Below, in pieces: positions 17,873-27,400 of a stretch of DNA of 64,000 bases; the stretch's first letter is position 1, and each line of letters starts with the position of its first letter. The DNA is taken from NCBI RefSeq assembly GCF_003732275.1, contig NZ_MOBM01000012.1:669008-733007 (forward strand). The letters are read 5' to 3'. Origin of the DNA: Pseudomonas frederiksbergensis. GTDB taxonomy: Bacteria; Pseudomonadota; Gammaproteobacteria; Pseudomonadales; Pseudomonadaceae. The position numbers and the translations under genes are program-made. The notes beneath the pieces were generated by a model. The model worked only from the letters and a program-made list of their open reading frames with translations. It was not told the DNA's origin and searched no databases.

Positions 17873-18370
17873 CTAGTCTGCTGGCTTGGCTCTTCGGGCC
17901 TTGAAGAACTCGCTCAACACCGCGCCACACTCCTCCGCCAACACCCCACCCTCATACAACACCCGGTGATTCAAAAAGCCCTGGGTAAAGAACTGTCCCT
18001 GACTCTGCACAATCCCGGCCTTGGGTTCCAGCGCGCCATACACCACCCGCGCGATCCGCGAATGCACGATCAGCCCGGCGCACATGCTGCACGGCTCCAG
18101 CGTCACGTAAAGCGTACTGCCCGGCAGGCGATAGTTGCTGGCGGCCTGAGCCGCGGCGCGGATCGCGACCATCTCGGCGTGGGCGCTGGGGTCGTTGCCG
18201 CTGATCGGGCAATTGAACCCGCGCCCGATGATTTCACCGTCCTGCACCAGCACCGCGCCCACCGGCACTTCACCCAGCGCCGCGCCTTGTGCGGCCAGGG
18301 CCAGGGCTTCGCGCATGAAATCGCGATCACGGCTGCGGTCGATAATCGCTGCGGGGCGAATCTGACGCAT
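17873..18370 (-). CDS. tadA: tRNA-specific adenosine-34 deaminase
   Basis: A 165-residue zinc deaminase that makes inosine 34 in tRNA-Arg(ACG). It carries the catalytic HAE motif (DPSAHAEMVAI) and the zinc-binding PCSMCAG, with the FNHRVLYEGGVLAEECG C-terminal region typical of TadA. Two starts are possible, GTG at 18373 and ATG at 18370. Either way the gene touches or overlaps the stop codon of the multicopper oxidase gene, implying translational coupling. From memory the same pair is adjacent in P. aeruginosa (PA3767-PA3768). Confidence 0.94.
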   Translation of the reverse strand: MRQIRPAAIIDRSRDRDFMREALALAAQGAALGEVPVGAVLVQDGEIIGRGFNCPISGNDPSAHAEMVAIRAAAQAASNYRLPGSTLYVTLEPCSMCAGLIVHSRIARVVYGALEPKAGIVQSQGQFFTQGFLNHRVLYEGGVLAEECGAVLSEFFKARRAKPAD

Positions 18371-19746
18371 CACGCCACCTCGATGGCGGCCATCAGGCCG
18401 GTTTCCATGTGGTCGATCACATGGCAGTGGAACATCCAGACCCCGGGGTTATCCGCCACCAGCGCCACTTGCGCACGCTCGTTCTTGCCCAACAGGTACG
18501 TGTCGGTGAAGTACGGGATGACCTTGTGCCGGTTCGAGGCAATGACCTTGAAGCTCATGCCATGCAGGTGGATCGGGTGTTGATACTGAGTCATGTTCTT
18601 CAATTCGAAAATATAGCTTTTGCCCTTTTCGAGCTTGGCAATCGGTCGATCGGCGCAGGTCTTGTCGGTGATGTCCCAGGCCTTGCCGTTGATCTGCCAC
18701 AGGCTTGGCGGCTTGCCGTTTTCGACATTGACCGACACCGAGCCTACCCATTCAAAATTGAAGTTGAGTTTCTCGGCATTGGCCAGGTCCGGCTCGGCCA
18801 CCGGGTTGGCGGGCAGTGCTGGCGGCCACTCGGTTGGCGCATCGGTGTTCGCCACTGAACGGAAGGTGCCCAGGCGTACCGGGCCATTGCGCAGGGATAA
18901 CTCTTCGCCAGCCGGCGGTGCCTTGATCGCCAGGCAAATGCGCATGCCAGGACCCAGCCAGTATTCCTTGCCCAGTGGGCGCGGTTCAATCGGATTACCA
19001 TCCAGCGCGTAGATCTGCGCTTCGACGCCGGGGATGTTGAGGCGGTACGTCAGCGTATTGTCGAGATTGAGCAACCGTACGCGAGTGATCTGCCCGGCGG
19101 GCAAGTCGATCACCGCTTGCGAGACGCCGTTGATGGTCGACAAGCCCCCCGCCGTGCCGCCACGGGCCGCTTCGCGAGGAATGCTGAACGCTACGAAGGC
19201 GCCCTCTTCATCGACGTGCCAGCTCTTGAGGCTCAAGGTCTTTTCGTATTTGAAACCGGTGGGCTCGCGCTCTTCGATAATCAACGGGCCGACCAATCCG
19301 CGACCGAGCTCTTCGCTGCTATTCACGTGCGGGTGATACCAGTAGCTGCCGGCGTCCGGCACACGGAATTTGTAGTCGAAGTACTCGCCCGGCAGCACCG
19401 GCAACTGCGACACGTACGGCACGCCGTCCATTTCCAGCGGCAGGCGGATGCCGTGCCAGTGAATGGTGGTCGCCACCGGCAGGTGGTTGATGAAGCGCAC
19501 CCGCAGCCATTCACCCTGACGCACGCGCAACTCAGTGCCCGGCGCCGACGGGCCGAACGCCCAGGCCTGGGTTGTGTGCCCAGCCACCAGTTCGACGTCC
19601 AACGGTGCGGCGATCAGCTCATAGTCGTGGCCGGCATCAGCGTCGGCCATTTTGCCCAGCCAGTAACGCGACGCGCCACCGGCTCCGACACCAACGACAA
19701 CAAGACCGGCCAGGCCACCGAGGATTTGGCGACGGGTAAAGGACAT
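18370..19746 (-). CDS. Periplasmic multicopper oxidase, Tat-exported
   Basis: A 458-residue protein with a twin-arginine-type signal (MSFTRRQILGGLAGLVVVG). It has four copper-ligand motifs: HWHG (His 96, 98), WYHPHV (138, 140), HPIHLHGM and the C-terminal HCHVIDHMETGLM with the type 1 Cys and axial Met. The layout is that of three-cupredoxin-domain oxidases such as CueO, but it lacks an obvious Met-rich loop, so the substrate (Cu(I), phenol or metal) cannot be stated. The ATG at 19746 fits the signal peptide; upstream frames extend into a REPIN. The gene overlaps tadA. Confidence 0.9.
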   Translation of the reverse strand: MSFTRRQILGGLAGLVVVGVGAGGASRYWLGKMADADAGHDYELIAAPLDVELVAGHTTQAWAFGPSAPGTELRVRQGEWLRVRFINHLPVATTIHWHGIRLPLEMDGVPYVSQLPVLPGEYFDYKFRVPDAGSYWYHPHVNSSEELGRGLVGPLIIEEREPTGFKYEKTLSLKSWHVDEEGAFVAFSIPREAARGGTAGGLSTINGVSQAVIDLPAGQITRVRLLNLDNTLTYRLNIPGVEAQIYALDGNPIEPRPLGKEYWLGPGMRICLAIKAPPAGEELSLRNGPVRLGTFRSVANTDAPTEWPPALPANPVAEPDLANAEKLNFNFEWVGSVSVNVENGKPPSLWQINGKAWDITDKTCADRPIAKLEKGKSYIFELKNMTQYQHPIHLHGMSFKVIASNRHKVIPYFTDTYLLGKNERAQVALVADNPGVWMFHCHVIDHMETGLMAAIEVA

Positions 19747-19875
19747 GAACTCAACTACCTCACGTATCAACCACAGGCACGGGGCCTGCAAAAGGCGAAT
19801 ACGATACACCTGCGGTTGAGAAACAGTAAGGGCAGCGCGGCGGATGGTCACAGCCCGTGGCAAGGTCCTTTAAAA

Positions 19876-19944
19876 GATCGCAGCCTTCGGCAGCTCCTAC
19901 ATTTGATCGGCGTACACCTGTAGGAGCTGCCGAAGGCTGCGATC
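19876..19944. repeat. REPIN, family B
   Basis: Inverted 25-bp REPs 19876-19900 and 19920-19944 upstream of the multicopper oxidase gene. It opens the 800-bp non-coding gap running to 20541. Confidence 0.92.
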
Positions 19945-20161
19945 TTTTAGGGCTCGCACGACGTGTCAGATGCAATGCGATTACAGAATTTGGGGCCGTT
20001 TCGCTGAACGTTATTTAGTCGCTGTTAATCAGCGAATTACCCTACATCTATTTCCACCTTTCCCGACTTCTTTCCTGATCGATCCCCCGCAAAGTCCCCG
20101 CGCCTAATTTTCTGCCTACAGGATTGAAGTCTTCCCATATTTGGCGGTCTGCCTCGATTCC

Positions 20162-20184
20162 GTAGGAGCGAGACTTGCCCGCGA
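20162..20184 (+). repeat. Single decayed family A REP
   Basis: GTAGGAGCGAGACTTGCCCGCGA differs from the family A consensus at several positions and has no inverted partner nearby. It looks like a relic. Confidence 0.55.
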
Positions 20185-20295
20185 AGGCGGTCTTACAGAC
20201 GGTGAAATTCTGGGCAAAGTCATCGGAAGTTTCCTTCAACTCGTAGCGGTTTCCATGAACTGGTGTGAAATGTTTTCCAACGATAGTCTCTGGTG

Positions 20296-20315
20296 GCCAC
20301 TGAAATTTCAGTGGC
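20296..20315. promoter_or_regulatory. Perfect 20-bp palindrome of unknown role
   Basis: GCCACTGAAATTTCAGTGGC equals its own reverse complement. It lies about 90 bp before the structured leader of the small DUF3077-like gene. It could be an operator for that gene or a remnant hairpin. No T-run follows, so it is not an intrinsic terminator on either strand. Confidence 0.45.
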
Positions 20316-20405
20316 AGGGTGTAGGAACCCTTCAAGACTAGAGAAAGCGCTTTGGCGTCATTACCTGAATTGCGGCGATCAACGTGCGTCCGTAAGATCA
20401 GTTGC

Positions 20406-20528
20406 GGCGGCTATGCGCGGGCACGCTTCGGCGTGGTCGAGTTTGTCCTCTGGTCTCGATATTCCTACCCCGCGCATAGCTGCCACCCAAGCCTGTAGGA
20501 AGGCCGATGGTAGCGACCATTTACTACC
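20406..20528 (+). ncRNA. Candidate structured 5' leader RNA (three-way junction plus switchable hairpins)
   Basis: A 16-bp stem pairs 20406-20421 (core GCTATGCGCGGG) with 20469-20484 (core CCCGCGCATAGC, one G-U). It encloses two hairpins: CACGC-TTCG-GCGTG (20422-20435, UUCG tetraloop) and a 6-bp stem 20436-20441/20455-20460. Downstream are GCCT/AGGC (20491-20504) and ATGGT-AGCG-ACCAT (20507-20520). The last competes with GGTAG (20509-20513)/CTACC (20524-20528), which ends directly before the AGAGG ribosome binding site of the next gene. The fold suggests a translational regulator. I have a vague recollection of similar leaders before related small Pseudomonas genes but cannot name a family. 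Confidence 0.55.
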
Positions 20529-20541
20529 AGAGGTTTCAATA

Positions 20542-20865
20542 ATGAAAAGTCTTCACCCTGATCCACCCTACGAAAAACCAATTCCCCACCCCGACAACCG
20601 CTTCATGGCACTCACCGGCAACTGCAATGACATGCCCACCTTGTTCGTCGATACCCACGCGCCGCTCGATGTTTTGACCGACGCCGCCAGCTATCGAATT
20701 CGTGCAGTCACTCAGGTGCTTGAGAACCTGTCCATGCGCGGCTCAGTCGAGTGCGATTCGGTGATTCTCAGCGACTTCGCTTTACTCTGCGCCATTCCGT
20801 TACGGGATGGGTGTGATGTGCTGGATGTGATTGGGCGGCGGTTGCGGGCTCGGCCTTCGGACTAG
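20542..20865 (+). CDS. Small DUF3077/DUF6124-like protein
   Basis: A 107-residue protein. The first 35 residues are polar and proline-rich (MKSLHPDPPYEKPIPHPDN). The rest is a helical domain beginning LFVDTHAPLDVLTDAASYRIRAV and ending ALLCAIPLRDGCDVLDVIGRRL. The arrangement (start of domain LFxV...P.DVL..AS, then a helix pair with LSDFA) resembles small Pseudomonas-specific families DUF3077 and DUF6124, which have no known function. AGAGG lies 8 bp before the ATG. The long structured leader suggests post-transcriptional control. It is followed by a REP array, not by another gene on the same strand. Confidence 0.6.
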   Translation: MKSLHPDPPYEKPIPHPDNRFMALTGNCNDMPTLFVDTHAPLDVLTDAASYRIRAVTQVLENLSMRGSVECDSVILSDFALLCAIPLRDGCDVLDVIGRRLRARPSD

Positions 20866-20880
20866 AGCCGAGTGGCTTTT

Positions 20881-21305
20881 GTGGTGAGGGGGCTTGCCTG
20901 TGGCGAGGGAGCTTGCTCCCGCTGGGCTGCGGAGCGGCCCCAAAGTCAGCAGCCCGGTTTTGCCAGGCATACCGCGGTGTTTGGTTTGGCGACTGCTGCG
21001 CAGTCGAACAGGGGCGAGCTCCCTCGCCATAGGGTTTTGTGGTGGTCTCAGGTTTCTTGGGGCTGCTGCGCAGCCCAGCGGGAGCAAGCTCCCTCGCCAC
21101 AAGGGCAAGATCAAAAGATCGCAGCCTTCGGCAGCTCCTACGAGAGGCCTTCTTATGCTTCTGTGTCGAGAGAGGGGCCGCGCTGCGACCCAACGGGGGC
21201 GAGCCCCCTCGCCACAGGGTTTTGTAGTGGCCTCAGGTTTTTTGGGGCTGCTGCGCGGCCCAACGGGAGCAATCTCCCTCGCCACAGGCAAGCCCCCTCA
21301 CCACA
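20881..21305. repeat. Array of family C REPs (GTGGCGAGGGAGCTTGCTCCCGC) with one embedded family B REP
   Basis: At least five family C units in both orientations lie at about 20900-20940, 20991-21030, 21058-21101, 21172-21219 and 21244-21305. Each pairs a GGCGAGGGAGCTTGCTCCC hairpin core with a GCTGCG-CAGC side hairpin. A single family B REP (21116-21140) lies inside. The array fills the gap between the DUF3077-like gene and the convergent EIIB-like gene; no gene is supported within it. Confidence 0.85.
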
Positions 21306-21314
21306 AAGGTCCGG

Positions 21315-21605
21315 TTATGGCTGAAGACCGGTGACCAGATGAACCACTCCATCCTCCAGCATCATCACTCCCGGCACCCCTGCCACCGTCAACGCCTGCC
21401 GATCCATTTGCGTCATATCCCGCAATTCCACCCGCACCCGGGTCAGCGCCACCGGCTGTTGCGACTTGAGGTTATCCATACCGCCAAGCGCGGCCACGAC
21501 ATTCGCGGCCAAACTGCAAACAGGCTGAGCCACCACTTTCGGCTCATCCACCACCAGGTCCGGCGTCAACGCTTTCCAGAACGCCCGCTGCATTTTCTCG
21601 AACAT
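21315..21605 (-). CDS. PTS EIIB-like protein lacking the phosphorylation cysteine
   Basis: A 96-residue protein resembling a glucose-family EIIB domain: AANVVAALGGMDNLKSQQPVALTRVRVELRD, then a LxxxGVPGVMMLEDGVVHLVTG end. True EIIB domains have an active Cys just before the TR(L/V)R motif. Here the aligned positions are Val52-Ala53, and the only Cys is at residue 30 outside the motif. It cannot accept phosphate in the usual way, so a regulatory or assembly role is inferred. It starts 2 bp after the stop of the EIIA-HPr-EI gene and is the last gene of the trehalose operon. The TreP protein in the same operon has a normal EIIB (HCVTRLRL). Confidence 0.72.
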   Translation of the reverse strand: MFEKMQRAFWKALTPDLVVDEPKVVAQPVCSLAANVVAALGGMDNLKSQQPVALTRVRVELRDMTQMDRQALTVAGVPGVMMLEDGVVHLVTGLQP

Positions 21606-21607
21606 GC

Positions 21608-24142
21608 TCAGTTCTCCAGAACCAGTGAAGTATCGACCGTCGCCTCATGGTGCAGCCGCAATGCCTCGCGTACCTGCTCGGCACTTTCCAGCCCCAGTAC
21701 TTGCTGGGCGATGGCTTGGCAATCCAGCAGGTCCACTTCGCGAACCGCCGCTTTGATCGCCGGAATCAACGGCACGCTCACCGACAGTTCATCCACCCCA
21801 AGTCCCAGCAATAGCGGCACCGCCAGTTTTTCCGAAGCCAGGGCGCCGCACACTCCGACCCATTTGCCATGGGCATGAGCGGCTTTCACAGTGTTGGCGA
21901 TCAGGCGCAGCACCGACGGATGAAAACTGTCGGCCTGACTGGCCAGCCGTGGGTGATCGCGATCCATGGCCAAGGTGTACTGGGTCAGGTCGTTAGTGCC
22001 GATGGAGAAGAAATCCACCTCGGGCGCAAACAGATCAGCCATCAGCGCCGCCGCCGGTACTTCGATCATGATCCCCAGCTTCGGCAATTCAGTGAGGCCC
22101 AATGCCAGCGCCTCTTCTTCAAGTAGCTGACGAGCCAGCCGCAACTCCGACAACTGCGTGACCATCGGCAGCATGATGTGCAGGCGCGCCAGCCCGGCGC
22201 TGCTCAGAATTGCCTTGAACTGATCGCGCAACAGCTGCGGACGCTCCAGGCACAAACGAATCCCGCGCATACCCAAAAACGGGTTGGTTTCATGGTCCAT
22301 CGGCACATAGGCCAATGGTTTGTCACCGCCGACATCCAGGGTCCGCACCACCAGATTGCGCGTCGGCCCCAGGGCACGGGCGATGGCGCTGTAGGTGGAG
22401 GCCTGCTCGTCATGGCTCGGCGCGTGATTGCGATCCAGATAAAGAAATTCCGAACGCAATAGACCGACGCCCTCGCCACCCAGCGCCATGGCCTGTTCGG
22501 CTTCGGCCAGCGAAGCGATATTGGCGGTGATTTCAACGTGATGCCCATCACGGGTACAGGCAGCCAGCCCTGCATGTGCCAGCTCATATTGCTGGCGCTT
22601 CTTTTGTTGCTGGCGATTGGCTTGCAACTGCTCAATGGTAGCCAGGTCAGGATCCAGTTGTAGTTCGCCTTTGTCGGCATCGAGCAAAACCCGGGTGCCA
22701 TTGATCAGTGTCAGCACCTGAACCGGCAACCCACAGATCGCCGGCAAACCAAAGGCCCGCGCGAGAATTGCCACGTGGCTGGTAGCGCCACCGCCGACCG
22801 TGGCGAACCCCAGCACCTTATGCGTGTCCAGGCCAGCCGTTTGGGAGGGCGTCAGTTGCTCGGCAATCAGAATCGCCCCGTCCGGCAACTCCATCGCACG
22901 ATCCTCCACGCCAAGAATCAGCTTGAGCACCCGTTGACCGACATCGGCCAGGTCTGCGGCCCGTTCGGCCAGCAAGGCATTGCCCAGGCTTTTGAACAAG
23001 GCTGCCGTCGACTCGGTGGCCGCACGCCAGGCGAAAGCGGCGCTTTTGCCTGCATCGATCAGTGCCAGGGCCTGATCCAGCAGGCCTGGGTCTTCGAGCA
23101 GTTCCTGATGAGCCTTGAAGATGTCTGCCTGGGCGTCACCCGTGGCCTTGTCTCGCAACTGCTGCAAGGACAGAATCGCTGCCGCCAACGCTTGGGACAG
23201 GTGCTCACGCTCAACCTGAGAACTGACGCCGAACTCACTCACCTCAAGGGGCTGCTCGGCAATCTGCACCACCTGCCCAAACGCCGACCCCGGCGAGGCA
23301 CAGACGCCGCGCAGCATCTTCAGCGATGAGGCCTCAACGGCAACCGTCTCAACTTCTGCCAACACCGTCACGGCTTCCCCGCAACCGGCGGCCAGCAACT
23401 CGGCCAGCGTCTTGATCGCCACTTCGGCATCCGCGCCCGCCGCGCTGACCTGCAGGACATCACCATGGGCGGTCTGCAAAGCCATGATCGCCACCAGGGA
23501 TTTGGCGTTCGCGCTGCCCTGCTGTTTATGCAGGCAAATGCTCGCCGAAAAACCTTTCGCCACTTGGGCAAACACTGCCGCAGGGCGCGCGTGCAAGCCG
23601 TTGGCATTGGGCAGCGTCACCGGTTTGGAGAATAGCGCCTCGCCCTCTTCCGGCATCGGCTCATCGACCGCCACTTCGGATGGATTCAAACTCAGCAGTG
23701 GCTGACCGCTTTCCACCACACCCGTTGCGGGCGTCAGCCAGGTGAACGGCTCGCCGCTGACCACCAGCATCAAGGTCAACAGACTGCGGGCGTTCAAGGC
23801 AATGTAATCGGCATCAAACTCGATCAGCGCCTGCCCCACCGCCACCCGCTGACCTTCCTCCACCAACCGGGTGAAACCCTTGCCGGCCAGGTTCACGGTA
23901 TCGAGGCCGATGTGCATCAGCACCTGCACGCCATTGTCGTCGGTGATGCTGACGGCATGCCCACTGACTTGCACATTGCTGATCACGCCAGCCAGCGGTG
24001 CATGCAAGGTTTGCGAAGTCGGATCGATGCACAGACCGTCGCCGATCACGCGACTGGAAAACACCTGATCGGGCACTTGGTCCAGCGGCATCAGCACGCC
24101 GGACAAAGGTGCCAGCAGTTGCAATTGTTGGGGTGTGGCCAT
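21608..24142 (-). CDS. Fused PTS phosphotransferase EIIA(Glc)-HPr-EI
   Basis: An 844-residue soluble fusion. EIIA spans about 1-150, with active-site GHAVSI (His62) and LMHIGLDTVNL (His77). HPr spans about 170-255, with GLHARPA (His184) and the regulatory-site region NAKSLVAIMAL. Enzyme I spans about 275-844, with GGGATSHVAILAR (His456) and the C-terminal PEP-binding domain (IGTNDLTQYTLAMDRDHPRLA). It passes phosphate from PEP through EI and HPr to its own EIIA and on to the TreP EIIB. The ATG at 24142 has AGGTGA upstream; the longer frame would translate a REPIN. Having all general PTS steps in one operon-encoded protein makes the trehalose system independent of other PTS proteins. Confidence 0.93.
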   Translation of the reverse strand: MATPQQLQLLAPLSGVLMPLDQVPDQVFSSRVIGDGLCIDPTSQTLHAPLAGVISNVQVSGHAVSITDDNGVQVLMHIGLDTVNLAGKGFTRLVEEGQRVAVGQALIEFDADYIALNARSLLTLMLVVSGEPFTWLTPATGVVESGQPLLSLNPSEVAVDEPMPEEGEALFSKPVTLPNANGLHARPAAVFAQVAKGFSASICLHKQQGSANAKSLVAIMALQTAHGDVLQVSAAGADAEVAIKTLAELLAAGCGEAVTVLAEVETVAVEASSLKMLRGVCASPGSAFGQVVQIAEQPLEVSEFGVSSQVEREHLSQALAAAILSLQQLRDKATGDAQADIFKAHQELLEDPGLLDQALALIDAGKSAAFAWRAATESTAALFKSLGNALLAERAADLADVGQRVLKLILGVEDRAMELPDGAILIAEQLTPSQTAGLDTHKVLGFATVGGGATSHVAILARAFGLPAICGLPVQVLTLINGTRVLLDADKGELQLDPDLATIEQLQANRQQQKKRQQYELAHAGLAACTRDGHHVEITANIASLAEAEQAMALGGEGVGLLRSEFLYLDRNHAPSHDEQASTYSAIARALGPTRNLVVRTLDVGGDKPLAYVPMDHETNPFLGMRGIRLCLERPQLLRDQFKAILSSAGLARLHIMLPMVTQLSELRLARQLLEEEALALGLTELPKLGIMIEVPAAALMADLFAPEVDFFSIGTNDLTQYTLAMDRDHPRLASQADSFHPSVLRLIANTVKAAHAHGKWVGVCGALASEKLAVPLLLGLGVDELSVSVPLIPAIKAAVREVDLLDCQAIAQQVLGLESAEQVREALRLHHEATVDTSLVLEN

Positions 24143-24196
24143 GACGTCACCTGCTGTTTTGTTCTTTAAAAGACGCTTGCGATCTCGCGGTACCTG

Positions 24197-24287
24197 GTAG
24201 GAGCTGCCGAAGGCTGCGATCTTTTGATCTTCCGCTTGAGATTCAAGTGAGCCCAAGAGAAAGATCGCAGCCTTCGGCAGCTCCTAC
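24197..24287. repeat. REPIN, family B, inside the trehalose operon
   Basis: Inverted REPs 24197-24221 and 24263-24287 in the 160-bp space between the porin gene and the EIIA-HPr-EI gene, both on the minus strand. The spacer (CTTCCGCTTGAGATTCAAG) resembles that of the REPIN at 55489-55590. Confidence 0.92.
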
Positions 24288-24302
24288 GGGGTTATGCGGC
24301 GT

Positions 24303-25619
<1,317 letters not shown>

Positions 25620-25633
25620 TTATTGGTTAAGCG

Positions 25634-27283
25634 TTAGTGGTCGCTCAGGTGCAGAACGAACGACTCATAAGGCCGTAAAAAGACCTGTCGGCTTCGATCC
25701 GGACAGTCCGGGTAGTTGCTGATTACCAGACGTCGAGCCATCGCTTCGCTGATCACCTCATCCGGCAGTTCAACTTCGCACGGCGCGCCGTAGAAGTTGT
25801 TCAGCACCAGCAAACGCTCGCCATGACCTTCACGCATATACGCCCATATTCGCGTGTGCTCAGACAATAACTGCCGATACACGCCGTCGGACATCAGCGT
25901 TTCACGGCGGCGCAGGGCAATCAGCTGACGGTAGTGATGCAGCACGGAATCCGGATCGTCGAGTTGATGCGCGACGTTGATCTGCGCCGCGTTGGCCGGC
26001 ACGCCGATCCAGGGCTCGACCGCACTGAAACCGACATTCGGCTCGGCGTTCCAGTGCATCGGCGTGCGACCGTTGTCCCGGGACTTCTGCATGATCGCCG
26101 CCATATTGTCGGCGTCGCTGCTACCGGCTTCGCGCTTGAGCCGGAAGATGTTCAGGGTTTCGACATCGCGGTACTGATCGATGTGATCGAAGCCCGGATT
26201 GGTCATGCCCAGCTCTTCACCCTGGTACACGAACGGCGTGCCCTGCAGGAAATGCAGCGCCGTGCCGAGCATCTTCGCCGACACCACCCGATGCTCACCG
26301 TCATGACCAAAACGCGAGACCACACGCGGCTGATCGTGGTTACACCAGAACAGCGCGTTCCAGCCGCCGCCAGCCTGCATCCCGGTCTGCCAGTCGGAGA
26401 GGATGCGCTTGAGTGCGAGGAAGTCGAAATCGGCGCGAACCCACTTTTGCAGGTTCGGGTAATCAACTTTCAGGTGATGAAAGTTAAAGGTCATCGAGAG
26501 CTCTTTCGACTCCGGTCGCGAGTAGCGAATGCAGTGTTCCAGGCTGGTGGATGACATCTCGCCGACGTTGATCAGGTCATGGCCTTCGAACACTTCGCGG
26601 TGCATCTGCTGCAAGTATTCATGGACGTTCGGGCCGTCGGTGTAGAAGCGTCGACCGTCGCTGTTGTCCTCGGGGAAATCCGCCGGTTTGGAAATCAGGT
26701 TGATCACGTCCAGTCGGAAACCGCCCACGCCTTTGTCGCGCCAGAATCGCATCATCTTGAAGACTTCGGCGCGCACCTGGGGATTGTCCCAGTTCAGGTC
26801 GGCCTGCGTGTGGTCGAACAAGTGCAGGTAGTACTGACCGGTCTGGGCCTCGTACTCCCAGGCCGAACCGCCGAACTTGGATTCCCAGTTGTTCGGCTGG
26901 TCGCGCCAGATGTAGAAATCGCGGTAAGGGTTATCGAGGCTGCTGCGGGCCTGCTGGAACCAGGTGTGCTCGATCGAGGTGTGATTGACCACGATGTCGA
27001 GCATCAATTTGATCCCGCGCTTGCCGGCTTCGGCGATCAGCAACTCGCAATCGGCCATGGTCCCGTAGCTTGGATCAATGCCGTAATAATCGCTGATGTC
27101 GTAACCGTTGTCGCGTTGGGGCGAACGCAGGAACGGCGTGATCCACAGGCAATCGACACCCAGCCAGTGCAGGTAGTCGAGCTTGGCCACGACGCCGAGC
27201 AAATCCCCTGTGGGGTTGCCGGCGTGGCTGTGAAAACTCTTCGGGTAGATCTGATAGATCACCGAACGTTGCCAGTCTTGCAT
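25634..27283 (-). CDS. treC: Alpha,alpha-phosphotrehalase (trehalose-6-phosphate hydrolase)
   Basis: A 549-residue cytoplasmic GH13 enzyme that splits trehalose 6-phosphate into glucose and glucose 6-phosphate. Visible GH13 motifs are DIVVNHTS, GFRLDVINLISKP (nucleophile Asp), NVGEMSSTSLE (acid/base Glu) and WCNHDQPRVVSRFG. It starts MQDWQRSVIYQIYPKSFHSH, as in TreC/TreA. It is the second gene of the minus-strand operon after treP and removes the product of PTS transport. A REPIN lies between the two genes. Confidence 0.94.
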   Translation of the reverse strand: MQDWQRSVIYQIYPKSFHSHAGNPTGDLLGVVAKLDYLHWLGVDCLWITPFLRSPQRDNGYDISDYYGIDPSYGTMADCELLIAEAGKRGIKLMLDIVVNHTSIEHTWFQQARSSLDNPYRDFYIWRDQPNNWESKFGGSAWEYEAQTGQYYLHLFDHTQADLNWDNPQVRAEVFKMMRFWRDKGVGGFRLDVINLISKPADFPEDNSDGRRFYTDGPNVHEYLQQMHREVFEGHDLINVGEMSSTSLEHCIRYSRPESKELSMTFNFHHLKVDYPNLQKWVRADFDFLALKRILSDWQTGMQAGGGWNALFWCNHDQPRVVSRFGHDGEHRVVSAKMLGTALHFLQGTPFVYQGEELGMTNPGFDHIDQYRDVETLNIFRLKREAGSSDADNMAAIMQKSRDNGRTPMHWNAEPNVGFSAVEPWIGVPANAAQINVAHQLDDPDSVLHHYRQLIALRRRETLMSDGVYRQLLSEHTRIWAYMREGHGERLLVLNNFYGAPCEVELPDEVISEAMARRLVISNYPDCPDRSRQVFLRPYESFVLHLSDH

Positions 27284-27328
27284 GGCGGGATTCCTTCAAT
27301 AAGTTTTGTATTGGGCTTGAGGGCCCCT

Positions 27329-27390
27329 TCGCGAGCAGGCTCGCTCCCACAGTTGATCGCATTCCAATGTGGGAGCGAGCCTGCTCGCGA
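27329..27390. repeat. REPIN, family A, between treP and treC
   Basis: Inverted REPs 27329-27350 and 27369-27390 fill most of the 117-bp treP-treC spacer. The treP stop codon lies only 11 bp away. The stem-loop may affect mRNA stability or differential expression within the operon. Confidence 0.92.
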
Positions 27391-27400
27391 TAGCGATCTA

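Noticed and set aside
20296..20315. An intrinsic terminator
   Set aside because: The perfect palindrome has no T-run on either side and lacks a loop sequence.
20048..20335. A 95-codon minus-strand frame with a TTG start
   Set aside because: It runs through a decayed REP and the 20-bp palindrome, has no convincing ribosome binding site and matches no family I know. A gene remnant cannot be excluded.
20881..21305. A possible CRISPR array
   Set aside because: The repeats are palindromic REP units in both orientations with irregular spacing, without uniform direct repeats or cas genes.
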